Positions 18,961 through 27,872 of a stretch of 64,000 bases of DNA are shown piece by piece. Origin of the DNA: Isoptericola sediminis. Its GTDB lineage: Bacteria; Actinomycetota; Actinomycetes; Actinomycetales; Cellulomonadaceae. The stretch spans positions 1 to 64,000 of the forward strand of contig NZ_JABFAJ010000018.1 of NCBI RefSeq assembly GCF_013085345.1. Direction: 5' to 3'. Each line of letters starts with the position of its first letter. The stretch's first letter is position 1. The translations under genes and the position numbers were made by a program. The notes under the pieces are model-generated. The model was not told the origin of the DNA and searched no databases. It saw nothing but the letters and a program-made list of their open reading frames with translations.

Positions 18961-19838
18961 CGGACCACCCCCGCACCGCTGACGCCGCGGAGCGAGCCGC
19001 GCCAGCCCTGCCGGGCCGACCAGGCGTCGACGAGCCGGGTCAGCGGGATCGAGATCAGCAGGAACAGCACGCCGGCCACCACGTACGGGGTGAAGTTGTA
19101 GTCGCCGGTGGTGGCGATCTGGGCGGCCCGGATCGCGTCGACCGCGCCGAGGATCGAGATCAGGCCGGAGTCCTTCTGCAGGGACACCAGCATGCTCGCC
19201 ACCGGCGCCGAGACGTTCCGCACCGCCTGCGGCAGCACGACCTTGCGCACCGCCTGGCCACGGGTGAGCCCGAGGGAGCGCGCGGCGGCGACCTGGGAGG
19301 GGTGCACGGACTCGATCCCGGCGCGGAAGATCTCGGCGAGGTAGGCCGTGTACGTCAGGAGGATCGCCAGACCGCCGAGGAACGCCGCGCTCACCGGCAG
19401 CCACTCCAGCCGCAGGGCGGGCAGCCCGAAACCGACCAGCAGCAGCACCAGCAGCACCGGCACCCCGCGGAAGACGTCGACGTACAGCACGGTGAACACC
19501 CGCAGCGGGAACAGCGCCGGCAGCCGGGAGGTGCGCACGACCGCCAGCAGCAGGCCGACGGTCAGGCCCACCACGGAGGCCACGACCCACACCCGCAGGT
19601 TGAGCCACAGCCCCTCGGCGACCTCGGGCAGGACCTCCCAGGCGCGCTCCGGGGAGAAGAACGCCTCCCGGGCCCGCTCCCAGCCGGGAGCGGTGGTGAC
19701 GACCGCGACGACGGCGACCAGCACGATCGCCGTCGCCGTCCCGGCGACCAGCAGGGCGCGCCGGTGCTGGGCCCGGCGGTACTCCGCCCGGGCCCGGGCA
19801 CGCTCCGACAGGGCCGGGCCGTCCGTCGCTCCGGTCAT
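18957..19838 (-). CDS. Polar amino acid ABC transporter, permease
   Basis: A 293-residue permease of the HisM/GlnP type. The N-terminus is cytoplasmic and basic, then five or six transmembrane helices follow. The family permease signature lies at VYVDVFRGVPVLLVLLL and the ATPase-contact loop at AAARSLGLTRGQAVRKVVLPQA. Only one permease gene is present, so it may form a homodimer. It starts 13 bases after the binding-protein stop and overlaps the ATPase gene start, so the order is binding protein, permease, ATPase. Confidence 0.93.
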   Translation of the reverse strand: MTGATDGPALSERARARAEYRRAQHRRALLVAGTATAIVLVAVVAVVTTAPGWERAREAFFSPERAWEVLPEVAEGLWLNLRVWVVASVVGLTVGLLLAVVRTSRLPALFPLRVFTVLYVDVFRGVPVLLVLLLVGFGLPALRLEWLPVSAAFLGGLAILLTYTAYLAEIFRAGIESVHPSQVAAARSLGLTRGQAVRKVVLPQAVRNVSAPVASMLVSLQKDSGLISILGAVDAIRAAQIATTGDYNFTPYVVAGVLFLLISIPLTRLVDAWSARQGWRGSLRGVSGAGVVR

Positions 19839-19851
19839 CGCCGTCGCGCGG

Positions 19852-20718
19852 TCAGGACAGCTCGGGGACGTCGTCCGACTTCAGCCACTCGGTGCGCAGC
19901 TCGTCGAGGGTGCCGTCGGCCTCCAGGGCGTCCACGGCCTGCGAGACGCACTCGGTCAGCTCCGAGTCCTTGTCGAGCACGAGGCCGAGCTGCTCCGGCT
20001 CGCCGACGTCCGGCAGCGTGCCCACGACCTGGGTGTCCGGGAAGTACACCGTCGAAGCCGCCACGCCCTGGTCGACGTCCATCACCATCGCGTCGATGGT
20101 GCCCGAGGTCAGCGCGGTCATGCCGTCCCCGGCGGCGTTGAAGGGGGTGATCTCCACCGCGTCGCCCCAGGCGGACTCCGCGGCGTCCAGCGAGGTCTGC
20201 GCGGCGGTGACGCCGATGCGGGCGCCCTCCAGGTCCGCGAGGCTCGTGGCGTCGGCGTAGTCACCGTCGTCGGCCACGATCACGCCCTGGTGGCTGGTCA
20301 GGTACGGGCTGGAGAAGTCCACGGCCTCCGCCCGCTCCTCGGTGATGGTGGTCTGGTAGGCGGCGAGGTCGAACGGCTTGATCGCCGGGGAGATGATCTG
20401 CTCGAACGTCACCGTCTCCCACTCGACGTCCTCGGCCGCGTACCCCAGCTCCTCGGCGACGGCGTAGACCAGGGCCGACTCGAAGCCCTCGCCGCTGGTC
20501 GGCTCGCCGACGTACCACGGCTCGAACGGCTCGCCGGCACCGACGGTGAGGGTGCCCTCGGTGAGCGTCGGCAGGTCGCCCGCGGCGCAGGCCTCGGACG
20601 CGGACGGCGTGGCGCTCGCGGCGTCGTCCGCACCACCCTCGTCGGCGGTGGAGCAGGCCGTCAGCCCGAGCAGCACGGCGGGCGCGAGGGCGACGGCAAG
20701 AACGGGACGGGTTCGCAC
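19852..20718 (-). CDS. Polar amino acid ABC transporter, substrate-binding lipoprotein
   Basis: A 288-residue class 3 solute-binding protein (SBP_bac_3). A signal peptide ends in the lipobox LTAC, so the mature protein is a lipid-anchored cell-surface receptor. Domain features include PFEPWYVGEPTSGEGFESAL, AAYQTTITEERAEAVDFSSPY and the hinge TSLADLEGARIGVTAAQ. Ligand specificity cannot be read, but the family takes polar or charged amino acids. GTG 20718 has AGGAGGA seven bases upstream. It is the first gene of the operon; 140 bases separate it from the next gene on the same strand. Confidence 0.9.
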   Translation of the reverse strand: MRTRPVLAVALAPAVLLGLTACSTADEGGADDAASATPSASEACAAGDLPTLTEGTLTVGAGEPFEPWYVGEPTSGEGFESALVYAVAEELGYAAEDVEWETVTFEQIISPAIKPFDLAAYQTTITEERAEAVDFSSPYLTSHQGVIVADDGDYADATSLADLEGARIGVTAAQTSLDAAESAWGDAVEITPFNAAGDGMTALTSGTIDAMVMDVDQGVAASTVYFPDTQVVGTLPDVGEPEQLGLVLDKDSELTECVSQAVDALEADGTLDELRTEWLKSDDVPELS

Positions 20719-20858
20719 GGGTGGGTCCTCCTGGTCGGGACGACGGCGCGGATCACCGTCGAGAGCCGCACCGAGCCTATGCGCGCGGCGGCGGCCGGGA
20801 CACCGCGCGGCACTGTGCGTCCGGTCACCCCGCCGGCCGGTCCCGCCCGGCCGTCCGC

Positions 20859-21356
20859 TCAGTCGTGCACGTGGGCCGGCACGCCGGTGGAGGCGGTGAT
20901 GTCCTCCTCCGCCTGCCCGAGCAGGGCGTCGGCGAGACGCCGCAGCGCACGCCCGGCGGCCACCTCGTCGCCGATGACCGGGATCTCCGTGTCGTGGGGG
21001 TCCTTGCGGGCGTGCCCGACGGACCGCAACGGGCCGACGTCGGCGTGCTCGACCGGGCCGGCCACCAGCACCGCCTCCGCCGTCGTGCTGCCCGACGCCT
21101 CCACCAGCGACAGCTGGACGGTCCAGGTGGCGGCGCGCGCAGGGCGGGCCGTCTCGTCCGCGGCCCCGGCGTCGCCGTGCTGCACGAGCGAGTCCGGCCC
21201 GGGATAGACCAAGGACTCCTCCTCCGTGTCCGACCACCTCACCGTGTAGGGCGGGGACCCGTCGTCGTGGTGGAGCTCCGTGACGACGCCGTCACGGACC
21301 GCGCCTCCCACCACGCCGGACGCGGTGATGATCCTGTCCCCCACCGAGGCCTTCAT
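20859..21356 (-). CDS. DUF1918 / DUF1876 (dsRBD-like) protein
   Basis: A 165-residue protein with two actinobacterial domains. Residues 1-60 match DUF1918 (KASVGDRIITASGVVG, then PPYTVRWSDTEEESLVYPGPD). Residues 70-160 match DUF1876, which adopts a double-stranded RNA-binding-like fold (ATWTVQLSLVEASGSTTAEAVL and VGHARKDPHDTEIPVIGDEVAAGRAL). Both domains are of unknown function, often stress-associated and known from mycobacteria as fused or separate units. ATG 21356 has GAGGAG just upstream; an earlier in-frame start at 21404 lacks a site. Confidence 0.85.
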   Translation of the reverse strand: MKASVGDRIITASGVVGGAVRDGVVTELHHDDGSPPYTVRWSDTEEESLVYPGPDSLVQHGDAGAADETARPARAATWTVQLSLVEASGSTTAEAVLVAGPVEHADVGPLRSVGHARKDPHDTEIPVIGDEVAAGRALRRLADALLGQAEEDITASTGVPAHVHD

Positions 21357-21455
21357 GCTCCTCGCCTCCGTCTCCCCGTCGAGCCACGGAACCTGTCCCT
21401 CCATGGTGCTCCCGGCGACGACGGCACGCCAGGGGCAACCGGCCGATCGGCCGTC

Positions 21456-21725
21456 TCAGTGCGACCGCAGAGCCTCGATCAGCTCGTCCTTGCGCATCGA
21501 GGACCGCCCCTCGATGCCCAGCTCGGCGGCGCGCTCGTGCAGCTCGTCGACGGTCCAGTCCTCGTACGCCGGGGACTCGCCACCCTCGCGGCCGACGTCG
21601 CCGCGACCGCGGTTCGCGGCCGCGTTCGCGATCCGGGCGGCCTTCTCCTTGCTGTTGCCCTCGTCGCGGAGCTTCTCGTACAGCTCCTCGTCCTTGACGC
21701 TGGGGCCGGGATCCTGTCGTGGCAC
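21456..21725 (-). CDS. Small Rho-N/SAP-like domain protein (DUF7218 type)
   Basis: An 89-residue, highly charged protein. The first half, SVKDEELYEKLRDEGNSKEKAARIANA, is the short helical motif found in many actinobacterial small stress proteins. The second half, WTVDELHERAAELGIEGRS to ELIEALRSH, is a Rho N-terminal/SAP-like helix-extension-helix that often binds nucleic acid. GTG 21725 has AGGAG upstream. It lies beside, and on the same strand as, the DUF1918/DUF1876 gene, with 100 bases between. A role in DNA or RNA binding under stress is plausible but unproven. Confidence 0.8.
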   Translation of the reverse strand: MPRQDPGPSVKDEELYEKLRDEGNSKEKAARIANAAANRGRGDVGREGGESPAYEDWTVDELHERAAELGIEGRSSMRKDELIEALRSH

Positions 21726-21904
21726 GGCGTGCTCCTCTCCTCGTCCCTCCATCGTGGGACGGCGGGACGACGTCCGCACCTGGGCGGGACGGGCCGAGGT
21801 CCGCCGGCACGACCGGCGAGGCGGGCGGACCCGGTCGACACCTCGACCGGCAGGACCCGCCGGGTCGTGCCCGGCTCGCCCGTCCGACGTCCCCCGGGAC
21901 GTTG

Positions 21905-21933
21905 TTGCACGAGCATTCCGGGGACGGTAATTT
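21905..21933 (+). promoter_or_regulatory. Candidate sigma-70 promoter for the glycosidase-like gene
   Basis: TTGCAC at 21905, a 17-base spacer and TAATTT at 21928 form the best promoter match in the 568-base gap upstream of the gene at 22294. It would give a leader of about 350 bases that runs through the CebR-type box. The rest of the gap holds no convincing gene; a 98-codon frame from 22003 is discussed in the findings. Confidence 0.45.
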
Positions 21934-22238
21934 CCTGTGTGCTCGACCGGCGACGGCCCCTCGCACCTTGCGAACCTTCCGGCCGCGAGCAGTGGAGGTG
22001 GCGATGGGCAGGATGCCTGCGGTGGTCGTCCCCCACGCCGGTTCCCCGGTCGGCGACCCCGACCCGACGGAGCACGGGAACGCGCCCGCGGCTCCGCACC
22101 TTAGCGCCGCGGACACGGCCGGTCCCGGCACCCCTACTCGCGGCATCGACGACGCCGCGTCCCCCCGCGTCAGGGAGCTCTCGAGCGCGCATCCCCGTGC
22201 ACTCCCCTCTGATGCCAGCACTGGGCGAACCAGCGGTG

Positions 22239-22252
22239 TGGGAGCGCTCCCG
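22239..22252 (+). promoter_or_regulatory. CebR/CelR-type LacI-family operator
   Basis: TGGGAGCGCTCCCG matches 13 of 14 positions of the cellobiose operator known from Streptomyces CebR and Thermobifida CelR (TGGGAGCGCTCCCA). The inner 12 bases are a perfect palindrome. It lies 42 bases before the ATG at 22294. A degenerate half-like copy, GGGAGCTCTCGA, is seen near 22173. No regulator gene is in the window. Confidence 0.8.
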
Positions 22253-22293
22253 CACACCGGTCCGCCCCGCACCACAACCGCAAGGAGCAGCGC

Positions 22294-25200
22294 ATGACCA
22301 CGACCGGGCCCACCTCCGAACGGCTCGTCGGCCACGCCGTCGTCGACGGCTCGCACCTCGGTCTCGACGACCGTCGCTACTACGCGATCACGTCGTACGA
22401 CCAGATGCCGCCCTTCCTGATGACCATCGCCGGGGCGAGCGACCTGTGGATGTTCATCTCGAGCACCGGAGGACTGACCGCGGGCCGCCGTGACGCCGAC
22501 CACGCGATCTTCCCATACTACACCGAGGACAAGGTCGCCGAGGGGGCGGGTCGCACGGGCGGCCTCACCACGGTCCGGGTGCACCGCGCGGACGGCGACG
22601 TCGTGTCCTGGCAGCCCTTCGCCGAGACGCGACCGGGCGACCCGGCCGTCGACCGCAGCCTCTACAAGGACTTCCTCGGCACCAGCGTCGTCTTCGAGGA
22701 GACCCGGACCGACCTCGGACTGCGTCTGCGCGTCGTGTGGCAGACCAGCGCACGGTACGGGGTGGTGCGCAGCTGCCAGATCACGTCCCTCGCCGAGCGC
22801 CCGGTCGACCTCGAGGTCGTGGACGGGTTCCGCAACCTCCTGCCCGCCGGCACCACCGCCCAGGTCCAGAACGAGCTGAGCATCCTGCTGGACGCCTACA
22901 AGCGGGCCGAGCTCGCCCCGGGCGGCCTCGGCGTCTACTACCTCAACTCCGCCCTGACCGACCTCGCCGAGGCGAGCGAGTCCCTGCAGGCCTCGGTCGC
23001 CTGGCAGGTGGGCCTCGAGCAGGTCGAGCACCTGCTGTCCGAGCGGCAGCTCGACGCGGCGCAGGCGGGCGAGGCGCTGACCAAGGAGCTGGACGTGCGG
23101 GGTGGCCGGGGCGCCTACCTCGTCCGCACCCGTCTGGTGCTGGAACCCGGGGCGCAGCGCACCTGGCGCGTCGTGGCCGACGTCTCGCGGTCCGCACCGG
23201 ACGTCGTGGCCCTGCGTGACGAGCTGGCCGACCCCACGGCGCTCGCGGCGCGACTCGACGAGGACATCGAGGCGACCCGTCGCGGGCTGGAGGACCTGCT
23301 CGCGGCCACCGACGCGGCGCAGCTGACCGGCGACGAGCTGGCCACCGCCCACCACGGTGCCAACGTGCTGTTCAACACGATGCGCGGAGGCGTCCCGGCG
23401 GGCGGCTACCAGCTCCGCGGGGGCGACGTCCGGGCCTTCGTCCGCACCCGGAGCCCCCTCGTCGCCGAGCGCTGCGCCGAGGTGCTCGCGTCGCTGCCCT
23501 CGACCCTGTCCCACGAGGAGCTGATGGCCGCGGCCGAGGAGAGCGGGGACGCCGACCTCTGGCGCCTGTGCACCGAGTACCTGCCGCTGACCTTCGGCCG
23601 TCGCCACGGCGACCCGAGCCGGCCGTGGAACAAGTTCCAGATCTCGCTGCGGGACGCCGACGGTGAACCCCTGCTGGACCACCAGGGCAACTGGCGCGAC
23701 ATCTTCCAGAACTGGGAGGCGCTGGCGTGGTCCTTCCCCGAGTACGTCGAGTCGATGGTCGCCGTCTTCCTCGACGCCACCACCGCCGACGGGTACAACC
23801 CGTACCGGATCTCACGCGGAGGGATCGACTGGGAGGTCCCCGAGCCGGACAACCCGTGGTCCAACATCGGGTACTGGAGCGACCACCAGCTGGTCTACCT
23901 CGTCAAGCTGCTCGAGACCTCCGAGCGCTTCCACCCCGGGAGCGTGCGGCACCTGGTGAACCGTGCGGTCTTCACGCACGCTGACGTGCCGTACCGGATC
24001 GCGTCCTACGCCGACACCGTCGAGAACCCCTACGCGACGATCACCTTCGACACCGAGGCCGCGGCCGCGATCGCGCGCCGTGCCGAGGTGGAGGGCGCGG
24101 ACGGCAAGCTCGTGCACGGCCCCGACGGGCACCTGCTGCACGTCACCCTGGCCGAGAAGCTGCTCGTGCTCACCCTGGCGAAGGTCGTGAACCTGGTGCC
24201 CGAGGGCGGCATCTGGATGAACACGCAGCGGCCCGAGTGGAACGACGCGAACAACGCGCTCGTCGGGCGCGGACTGTCCGTCGTGACCCTCGCGTACCTG
24301 CGCCGCTACCTGGGCACCGTGCGCGACCTGCTGGACGAGGAGCTGACCGTCGGCATCGAGGTCCGGGAGCTGCTCAGGGAGGTCGGCGACGTCCTCAGCC
24401 GGCACCGCTCCGGCACCGTCGACGGCTTCGACGACGTCGAGCGGCGACGCGTGGTCGACGCCCTGGGCGCGGCCGGGACGGCCTATCGCGAGCGTGTCTA
24501 CGCCGGGCTCACCGGTGAGCGCACCGTGGTCGGGGCGGAGGAGGTGCGCGAGGTGGTCGACACCGTGCTCGCGTACGTCGACTCGGGCCTGCGGGCGAAC
24601 CGCCGTGCCGACGGGCTCTACCACTCGTACAACACGCTCGACCTGGGGCCGGGCCGCGTCACGATCAACCGGCTGCAGGAGATGCTCGAGGGACAGGTCG
24701 CGATCCTGTCCTCGGGGTTCCTGACGCCCGCCGAGTCGCTCGACGTGCTGCGGGCGATGCGCGAGAGCGCGCTGTACCGCGCCGACCAGCACAGCTACCT
24801 GCTGTACCCGGACCGCGACCTCCCCGGGTTCCTGGACAAGAACCGGGTCTCGCCCGCGCAGGCGGCCCAGGCCCCCCTGATCGACGCCCTGGTGCGCGCC
24901 GGGGACCGGTCGATCGTCCTGCAGGACGCGGGGGGTGACTACCGCTTCGCCCCGGGCATCCACAACGCCCGGGACGTCGACGCGGCGCTCGACGCCCTCG
25001 AGGATCCGGAGACGGACGGCGCGCTCGACGAGGCGGTGGCGACCGGCCGGGAGGCCCTGCTCTCCGTCTTCGAGGAGGTCTTCCGGCACGCGGAGTTCAC
25101 CGGTCGGTCCGGGTCCTTCTTCGCCTACGAGGGCCTCGGCAGCATCTACTGGCACATGGTGTCCAAGCTGCTGCTCGCGGTGCAGGAGAACCTCGAGCGT

Positions 25201-25737
25201 GCCGTGGCCGAGGGTGCCGACGCAGCCGTCGTCGACGAGCTCCGGGCCCGGTACGAGGACGTTCGCCAGGGGCTCGGCTACTGCAAGCCGCCCGAGGTCT
25301 ACGGCGCCTTCCCGGTCGACCCCTACTCCCACACGCCGAAGGGTCGCGGGGCGCAGCAGCCCGGGATGACGGGCCAGGTCAAGGAGGAGGTCCTCACCCG
25401 CATGGGTGAGCTCGGCCTGCGGGTGGAGGAGGGCCGGATCGTGTTCCGCCCCGTCCTGCTCCGTGCCGAGGAGTGGACCGCGGAGCCGACGACGTTCCGG
25501 TACGTCGACGTCGGCGGGACCGAGCAGGCCGTCGAGCTGCCCGCCTCGAGCCTCGCGTTCACGTTCTGCCAGGTCCCGGTCGTCTACCGGCGGGGCGCCG
25601 ACCTCGCGGTGAGCGTCGAGGGCGCCGACGGGGTGGAGGCCGTCTCCGGGGCCGCGATCCCGGCCGAGGTCAGCGCCGAGGTCTTCCGCCGGACGGGGGC
25701 CGTGCGCGCGATCCGGGTCACGCTGCCGGCCGCCTGA
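22294..25737 (+). CDS. Large six-hairpin glycosidase / GH94-like carbohydrate-active enzyme
   Basis: An 1147-residue, cytoplasmic-looking protein without signal peptide. The N-terminal third is beta-rich (YYAITSYDQMPPFLMTIAG, FPYYTEDKV) like the jelly-roll domain of GH94 phosphorylases; the middle is an (alpha/alpha)6-type helical region with NWRDIFQNWEALAWSFPEY and YWSDHQLVYLVKLLE. PEWNDANNALVG at 647-658 resembles the catalytic-acid loop of GH94 and GH65 enzymes (consensus DWND). Length is nearer 1,2-beta-oligoglucan phosphorylases (about 1,100) than cellobiose phosphorylases (about 800). Substrate is not known; the CebR-type box suggests induction by cellobiose or related beta-glucans. AAGGAG precedes the ATG. 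Monocistronic, with a hairpin after the stop. Confidence 0.7.
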   Translation: MTTTGPTSERLVGHAVVDGSHLGLDDRRYYAITSYDQMPPFLMTIAGASDLWMFISSTGGLTAGRRDADHAIFPYYTEDKVAEGAGRTGGLTTVRVHRADGDVVSWQPFAETRPGDPAVDRSLYKDFLGTSVVFEETRTDLGLRLRVVWQTSARYGVVRSCQITSLAERPVDLEVVDGFRNLLPAGTTAQVQNELSILLDAYKRAELAPGGLGVYYLNSALTDLAEASESLQASVAWQVGLEQVEHLLSERQLDAAQAGEALTKELDVRGGRGAYLVRTRLVLEPGAQRTWRVVADVSRSAPDVVALRDELADPTALAARLDEDIEATRRGLEDLLAATDAAQLTGDELATAHHGANVLFNTMRGGVPAGGYQLRGGDVRAFVRTRSPLVAERCAEVLASLPSTLSHEELMAAAEESGDADLWRLCTEYLPLTFGRRHGDPSRPWNKFQISLRDADGEPLLDHQGNWRDIFQNWEALAWSFPEYVESMVAVFLDATTADGYNPYRISRGGIDWEVPEPDNPWSNIGYWSDHQLVYLVKLLETSERFHPGSVRHLVNRAVFTHADVPYRIASYADTVENPYATITFDTEAAAAIARRAEVEGADGKLVHGPDGHLLHVTLAEKLLVLTLAKVVNLVPEGGIWMNTQRPEWNDANNALVGRGLSVVTLAYLRRYLGTVRDLLDEELTVGIEVRELLREVGDVLSRHRSGTVDGFDDVERRRVVDALGAAGTAYRERVYAGLTGERTVVGAEEVREVVDTVLAYVDSGLRANRRADGLYHSYNTLDLGPGRVTINRLQEMLEGQVAILSSGFLTPAESLDVLRAMRESALYRADQHSYLLYPDRDLPGFLDKNRVSPAQAAQAPLIDALVRAGDRSIVLQDAGGDYRFAPGIHNARDVDAALDALEDPETDGALDEAVATGREALLSVFEEVFRHAEFTGRSGSFFAYEGLGSIYWHMVSKLLLAVQENLERAVAEGADAAVVDELRARYEDVRQGLGYCKPPEVYGAFPVDPYSHTPKGRGAQQPGMTGQVKEEVLTRMGELGLRVEEGRIVFRPVLLRAEEWTAEPTTFRYVDVGGTEQAVELPASSLAFTFCQVPVVYRRGADLAVSVEGADGVEAVSGAAIPAEVSAEVFRRTGAVRAIRVTLPAA

Positions 25738-25755
25738 CACCGGTCGCGACACGAC

Positions 25756-25809
25756 GGAGCCGGCGCCCGGCCCGGGACGGGAACACCGCCCGGGACGGGT
25801 GCCGGCTCC
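25756..25809. terminator. Hairpin between convergent genes
   Basis: GGAGCCGGC at 25756-25764 pairs exactly with GCCGGCTCC at 25801-25809. The loop contains two direct copies of CCCGGGACGGG (25771 and 25789). It lies just after the glycosidase-like gene and before the convergent peptidase gene, consistent with a terminator, although no T-run follows. Confidence 0.45.
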
Positions 25810-25905
25810 TCGCGCTCGATCGAACGGGTCCTGCGGGAAGCGACCTGGGCGGGCGCCGCGCACACCCGTCCGAGGCGGGCAGCAGCCCCGGGCAACCCGA
25901 CGTGG

Positions 25906-26688
25906 TCAGCGCAGGCGGCCCGTCGGCAGGGTGAGTATCTCCGCACCGTCGTCGGTGATGGCGATCGTGTGCTCGCTGTGCGCTGTGCGACAGCCGGTCG
26001 CACTGCGCAGCGTCCACCCGTCGGCGTCGAGGGCGAGCTCGTCGGTGTCCGCCATGACCCACGGCTCCAGGGCGAGGAGCAACCCGGGCCGCAACCGGTA
26101 TCCCCGGCCGGGACGTCCCGCGTTGGCGACGTGCGGGTCCTGGTGCATCGTGCTCCCGATGCCGTGCCCGCCGAACTCGGTGTTGATCGGGTAGCCCGCA
26201 GCGCTCAGCACGGTGCCGATGGCATGCGAGAGGTCGCCGATGCGAGCCCCGGGTCCGGCAGCGGCGATGCCGGCTGCCAGGGCGCGTTCGGTCGCTTCGA
26301 CGAGGGCGACGCTCTGCGGAGGCCGTCGATCGCCGACGATGAAGCTGATGGCCGAGTCGGCGGCCACGCCGTCCTTGAGGACGGCCAGATCGAGGGTGAC
26401 CAGGTCGCCGTCGGCCAGCCGGTAGTCGCGGGGGCGGCCGTGGAGGACGGCATCGTTGACCGCCGTGCAGACGTAGTGACCGAACGGCCCCCGCCCGAAG
26501 GACGGCGCATAGTCGACGTAGCAGGACTGCGCCCCGGCGTCGCGGATCAGGTCCCGAGCCCATCCGTCGAGGTCCAGGAGGTTCGTGCCGACCACGGCCC
26601 TGCGCCTCAGGGTCTGCAGGATGTCCGCCACCAGGGCTCCGGTCACCCGGGCACGGTCGACCTGGGCAGGCGTCAAGATCTCGATCAT
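25906..26688 (-). CDS. Type I methionine aminopeptidase
   Basis: A 260-residue pitta-bread metallopeptidase. All five metal ligands can be placed: Asp in TLDLAV, Asp in AADSAI, His in GHGIGSTMHQ, Glu in LALEPWV and Glu in AHSEHT; the substrate-side His lies in GHYVCTAVND. It should remove N-terminal methionine from proteins or peptides. It begins inside the SGNH gene (ATGA overlap) in a TetR-controlled operon rather than near ribosomal genes, where the housekeeping copy usually sits. That suggests an accessory copy, either specialised or conferring tolerance to a MetAP inhibitor (inference). Confidence 0.9.
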   Translation of the reverse strand: MIEILTPAQVDRARVTGALVADILQTLRRRAVVGTNLLDLDGWARDLIRDAGAQSCYVDYAPSFGRGPFGHYVCTAVNDAVLHGRPRDYRLADGDLVTLDLAVLKDGVAADSAISFIVGDRRPPQSVALVEATERALAAGIAAAGPGARIGDLSHAIGTVLSAAGYPINTEFGGHGIGSTMHQDPHVANAGRPGRGYRLRPGLLLALEPWVMADTDELALDADGWTLRSATGCRTAHSEHTIAITDDGAEILTLPTGRLR

Positions 26689-27872
26689 CGGCAGGCGCTC
26701 TCCTCGGGGCTGATGATCGATCCACCCACGGTGCGTCCAGCCCGGCCGGCCTGCCCGGCCCCCGGCGCCACCACCGCAGCGAACCGCTCACCGATGAGTC
26801 GATGGGTGGCGGCATCGGGGTGGAGGTTGTCGGGCAGCGGCAGCCGCTCGGCGTCCTCGGGGCCGTACAGGGTCAGCCCGTCGACGTAGGACAGGTGCGG
26901 GTCGCCGCGACGCTCGACGACCTCAGCGAGCACCTCGCGAACCGCCTGCAGGGTCAGCGCCCCGCGAGCTGCCCCTTGCGGGTCTCCCTCCGCCCGGAAG
27001 GCCACCCGCCCTTCGGTGAAGGCGGCCGTGTCGACTCCCGTCGGTCCGGGAACTGCTTCGTGGATTCCGCAGTGGATGGGTGAAACGATCACCAGGGGCG
27101 TCTCGGGGTGCCCGTCGCGGATCGTGTCGAGCCAACCGTGGACTGCGGGTCCCAGAGCGCGCCGGCGCACCAGGTCCTGGTTGACGAGGTTGATGCCGAC
27201 CTTGACGCTGATGACGTCGGCCGGCGTGTCACGCATCGTCCGGGCGACGAACGGATCCAGCAGAGCGCTGCCGCCGAGACCCAGGTTGGTGAGGTCGACC
27301 TGGGCGAGGCGGGCGGCGACGACCGGCCACGGCTCGGTGGGGTAGGTGGCGAGCGAACCGTGGCTGATCGAGCTGCCGTGGTGGACCCAGCGCGGGCGGT
27401 CGTCCTCGAGCGGCGCGACCGGGGCGTCGGCGCGGAGGGCGAGGAGCTCGGTCTGCTCGTCGTGCGGCAGCCATACCTCCACCTCGCTGTCGCCACCCGG
27501 GAGGGTGAGCACGAGGGTCGTCGGCTCGCCGGCGTCGAACGTGCTGGCACCGGTCATCATGTCCACGTGGAGCACGTTGCCGCCCGGCGCCTGGTGGCGC
27601 TCGACCAGCTCGCCCCCGACCAGCACGTCGTACCAGCCGTCGGGTCGCGAGGGCGCACCGACGTAGCGCCGCTTGGTCGGCAGCACGTCGAGCTCCAGCC
27701 GAGTGGCCGCGGTGCGGATCGCGAGGCGGACACCCGCGGGTTGTGCTGCGGCGTGGTGGAGCTGCGGATCGTCGGACTGCGCGCGCGCCCAGGCCGGTAG
27801 CCGATGGGGCAGCAGTCCACGGTCGGTGCGCTCGAGCTCCAGCGCTCCGTGGATGAGCAACGGGTCGATCAT
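26685..27872 (-). CDS. SGNH/GDSL hydrolase family protein
   Basis: A 395-residue protein. The first 170 residues form a beta-sandwich-like domain (LRLAIRTAATRLELDVLPTK-like strands); the rest is an SGNH esterase fold with the nucleophile block HHGSSISHG, the Gly in NLGLGGSAL, the Asn in VGINLVN and the final DNLHPD supplying Asp and His. Such two-domain enzymes deacetylate or de-esterify sugars or lipids. No signal peptide is seen. ATG 27872 has GGGAGG upstream and overlaps the TetR stop by four bases; its own stop overlaps the aminopeptidase start. The three genes form one coupled operon. Confidence 0.85.
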   Translation of the reverse strand: MIDPLLIHGALELERTDRGLLPHRLPAWARAQSDDPQLHHAAAQPAGVRLAIRTAATRLELDVLPTKRRYVGAPSRPDGWYDVLVGGELVERHQAPGGNVLHVDMMTGASTFDAGEPTTLVLTLPGGDSEVEVWLPHDEQTELLALRADAPVAPLEDDRPRWVHHGSSISHGSLATYPTEPWPVVAARLAQVDLTNLGLGGSALLDPFVARTMRDTPADVISVKVGINLVNQDLVRRRALGPAVHGWLDTIRDGHPETPLVIVSPIHCGIHEAVPGPTGVDTAAFTEGRVAFRAEGDPQGAARGALTLQAVREVLAEVVERRGDPHLSYVDGLTLYGPEDAERLPLPDNLHPDAATHRLIGERFAAVVAPGAGQAGRAGRTVGGSIISPEESACR

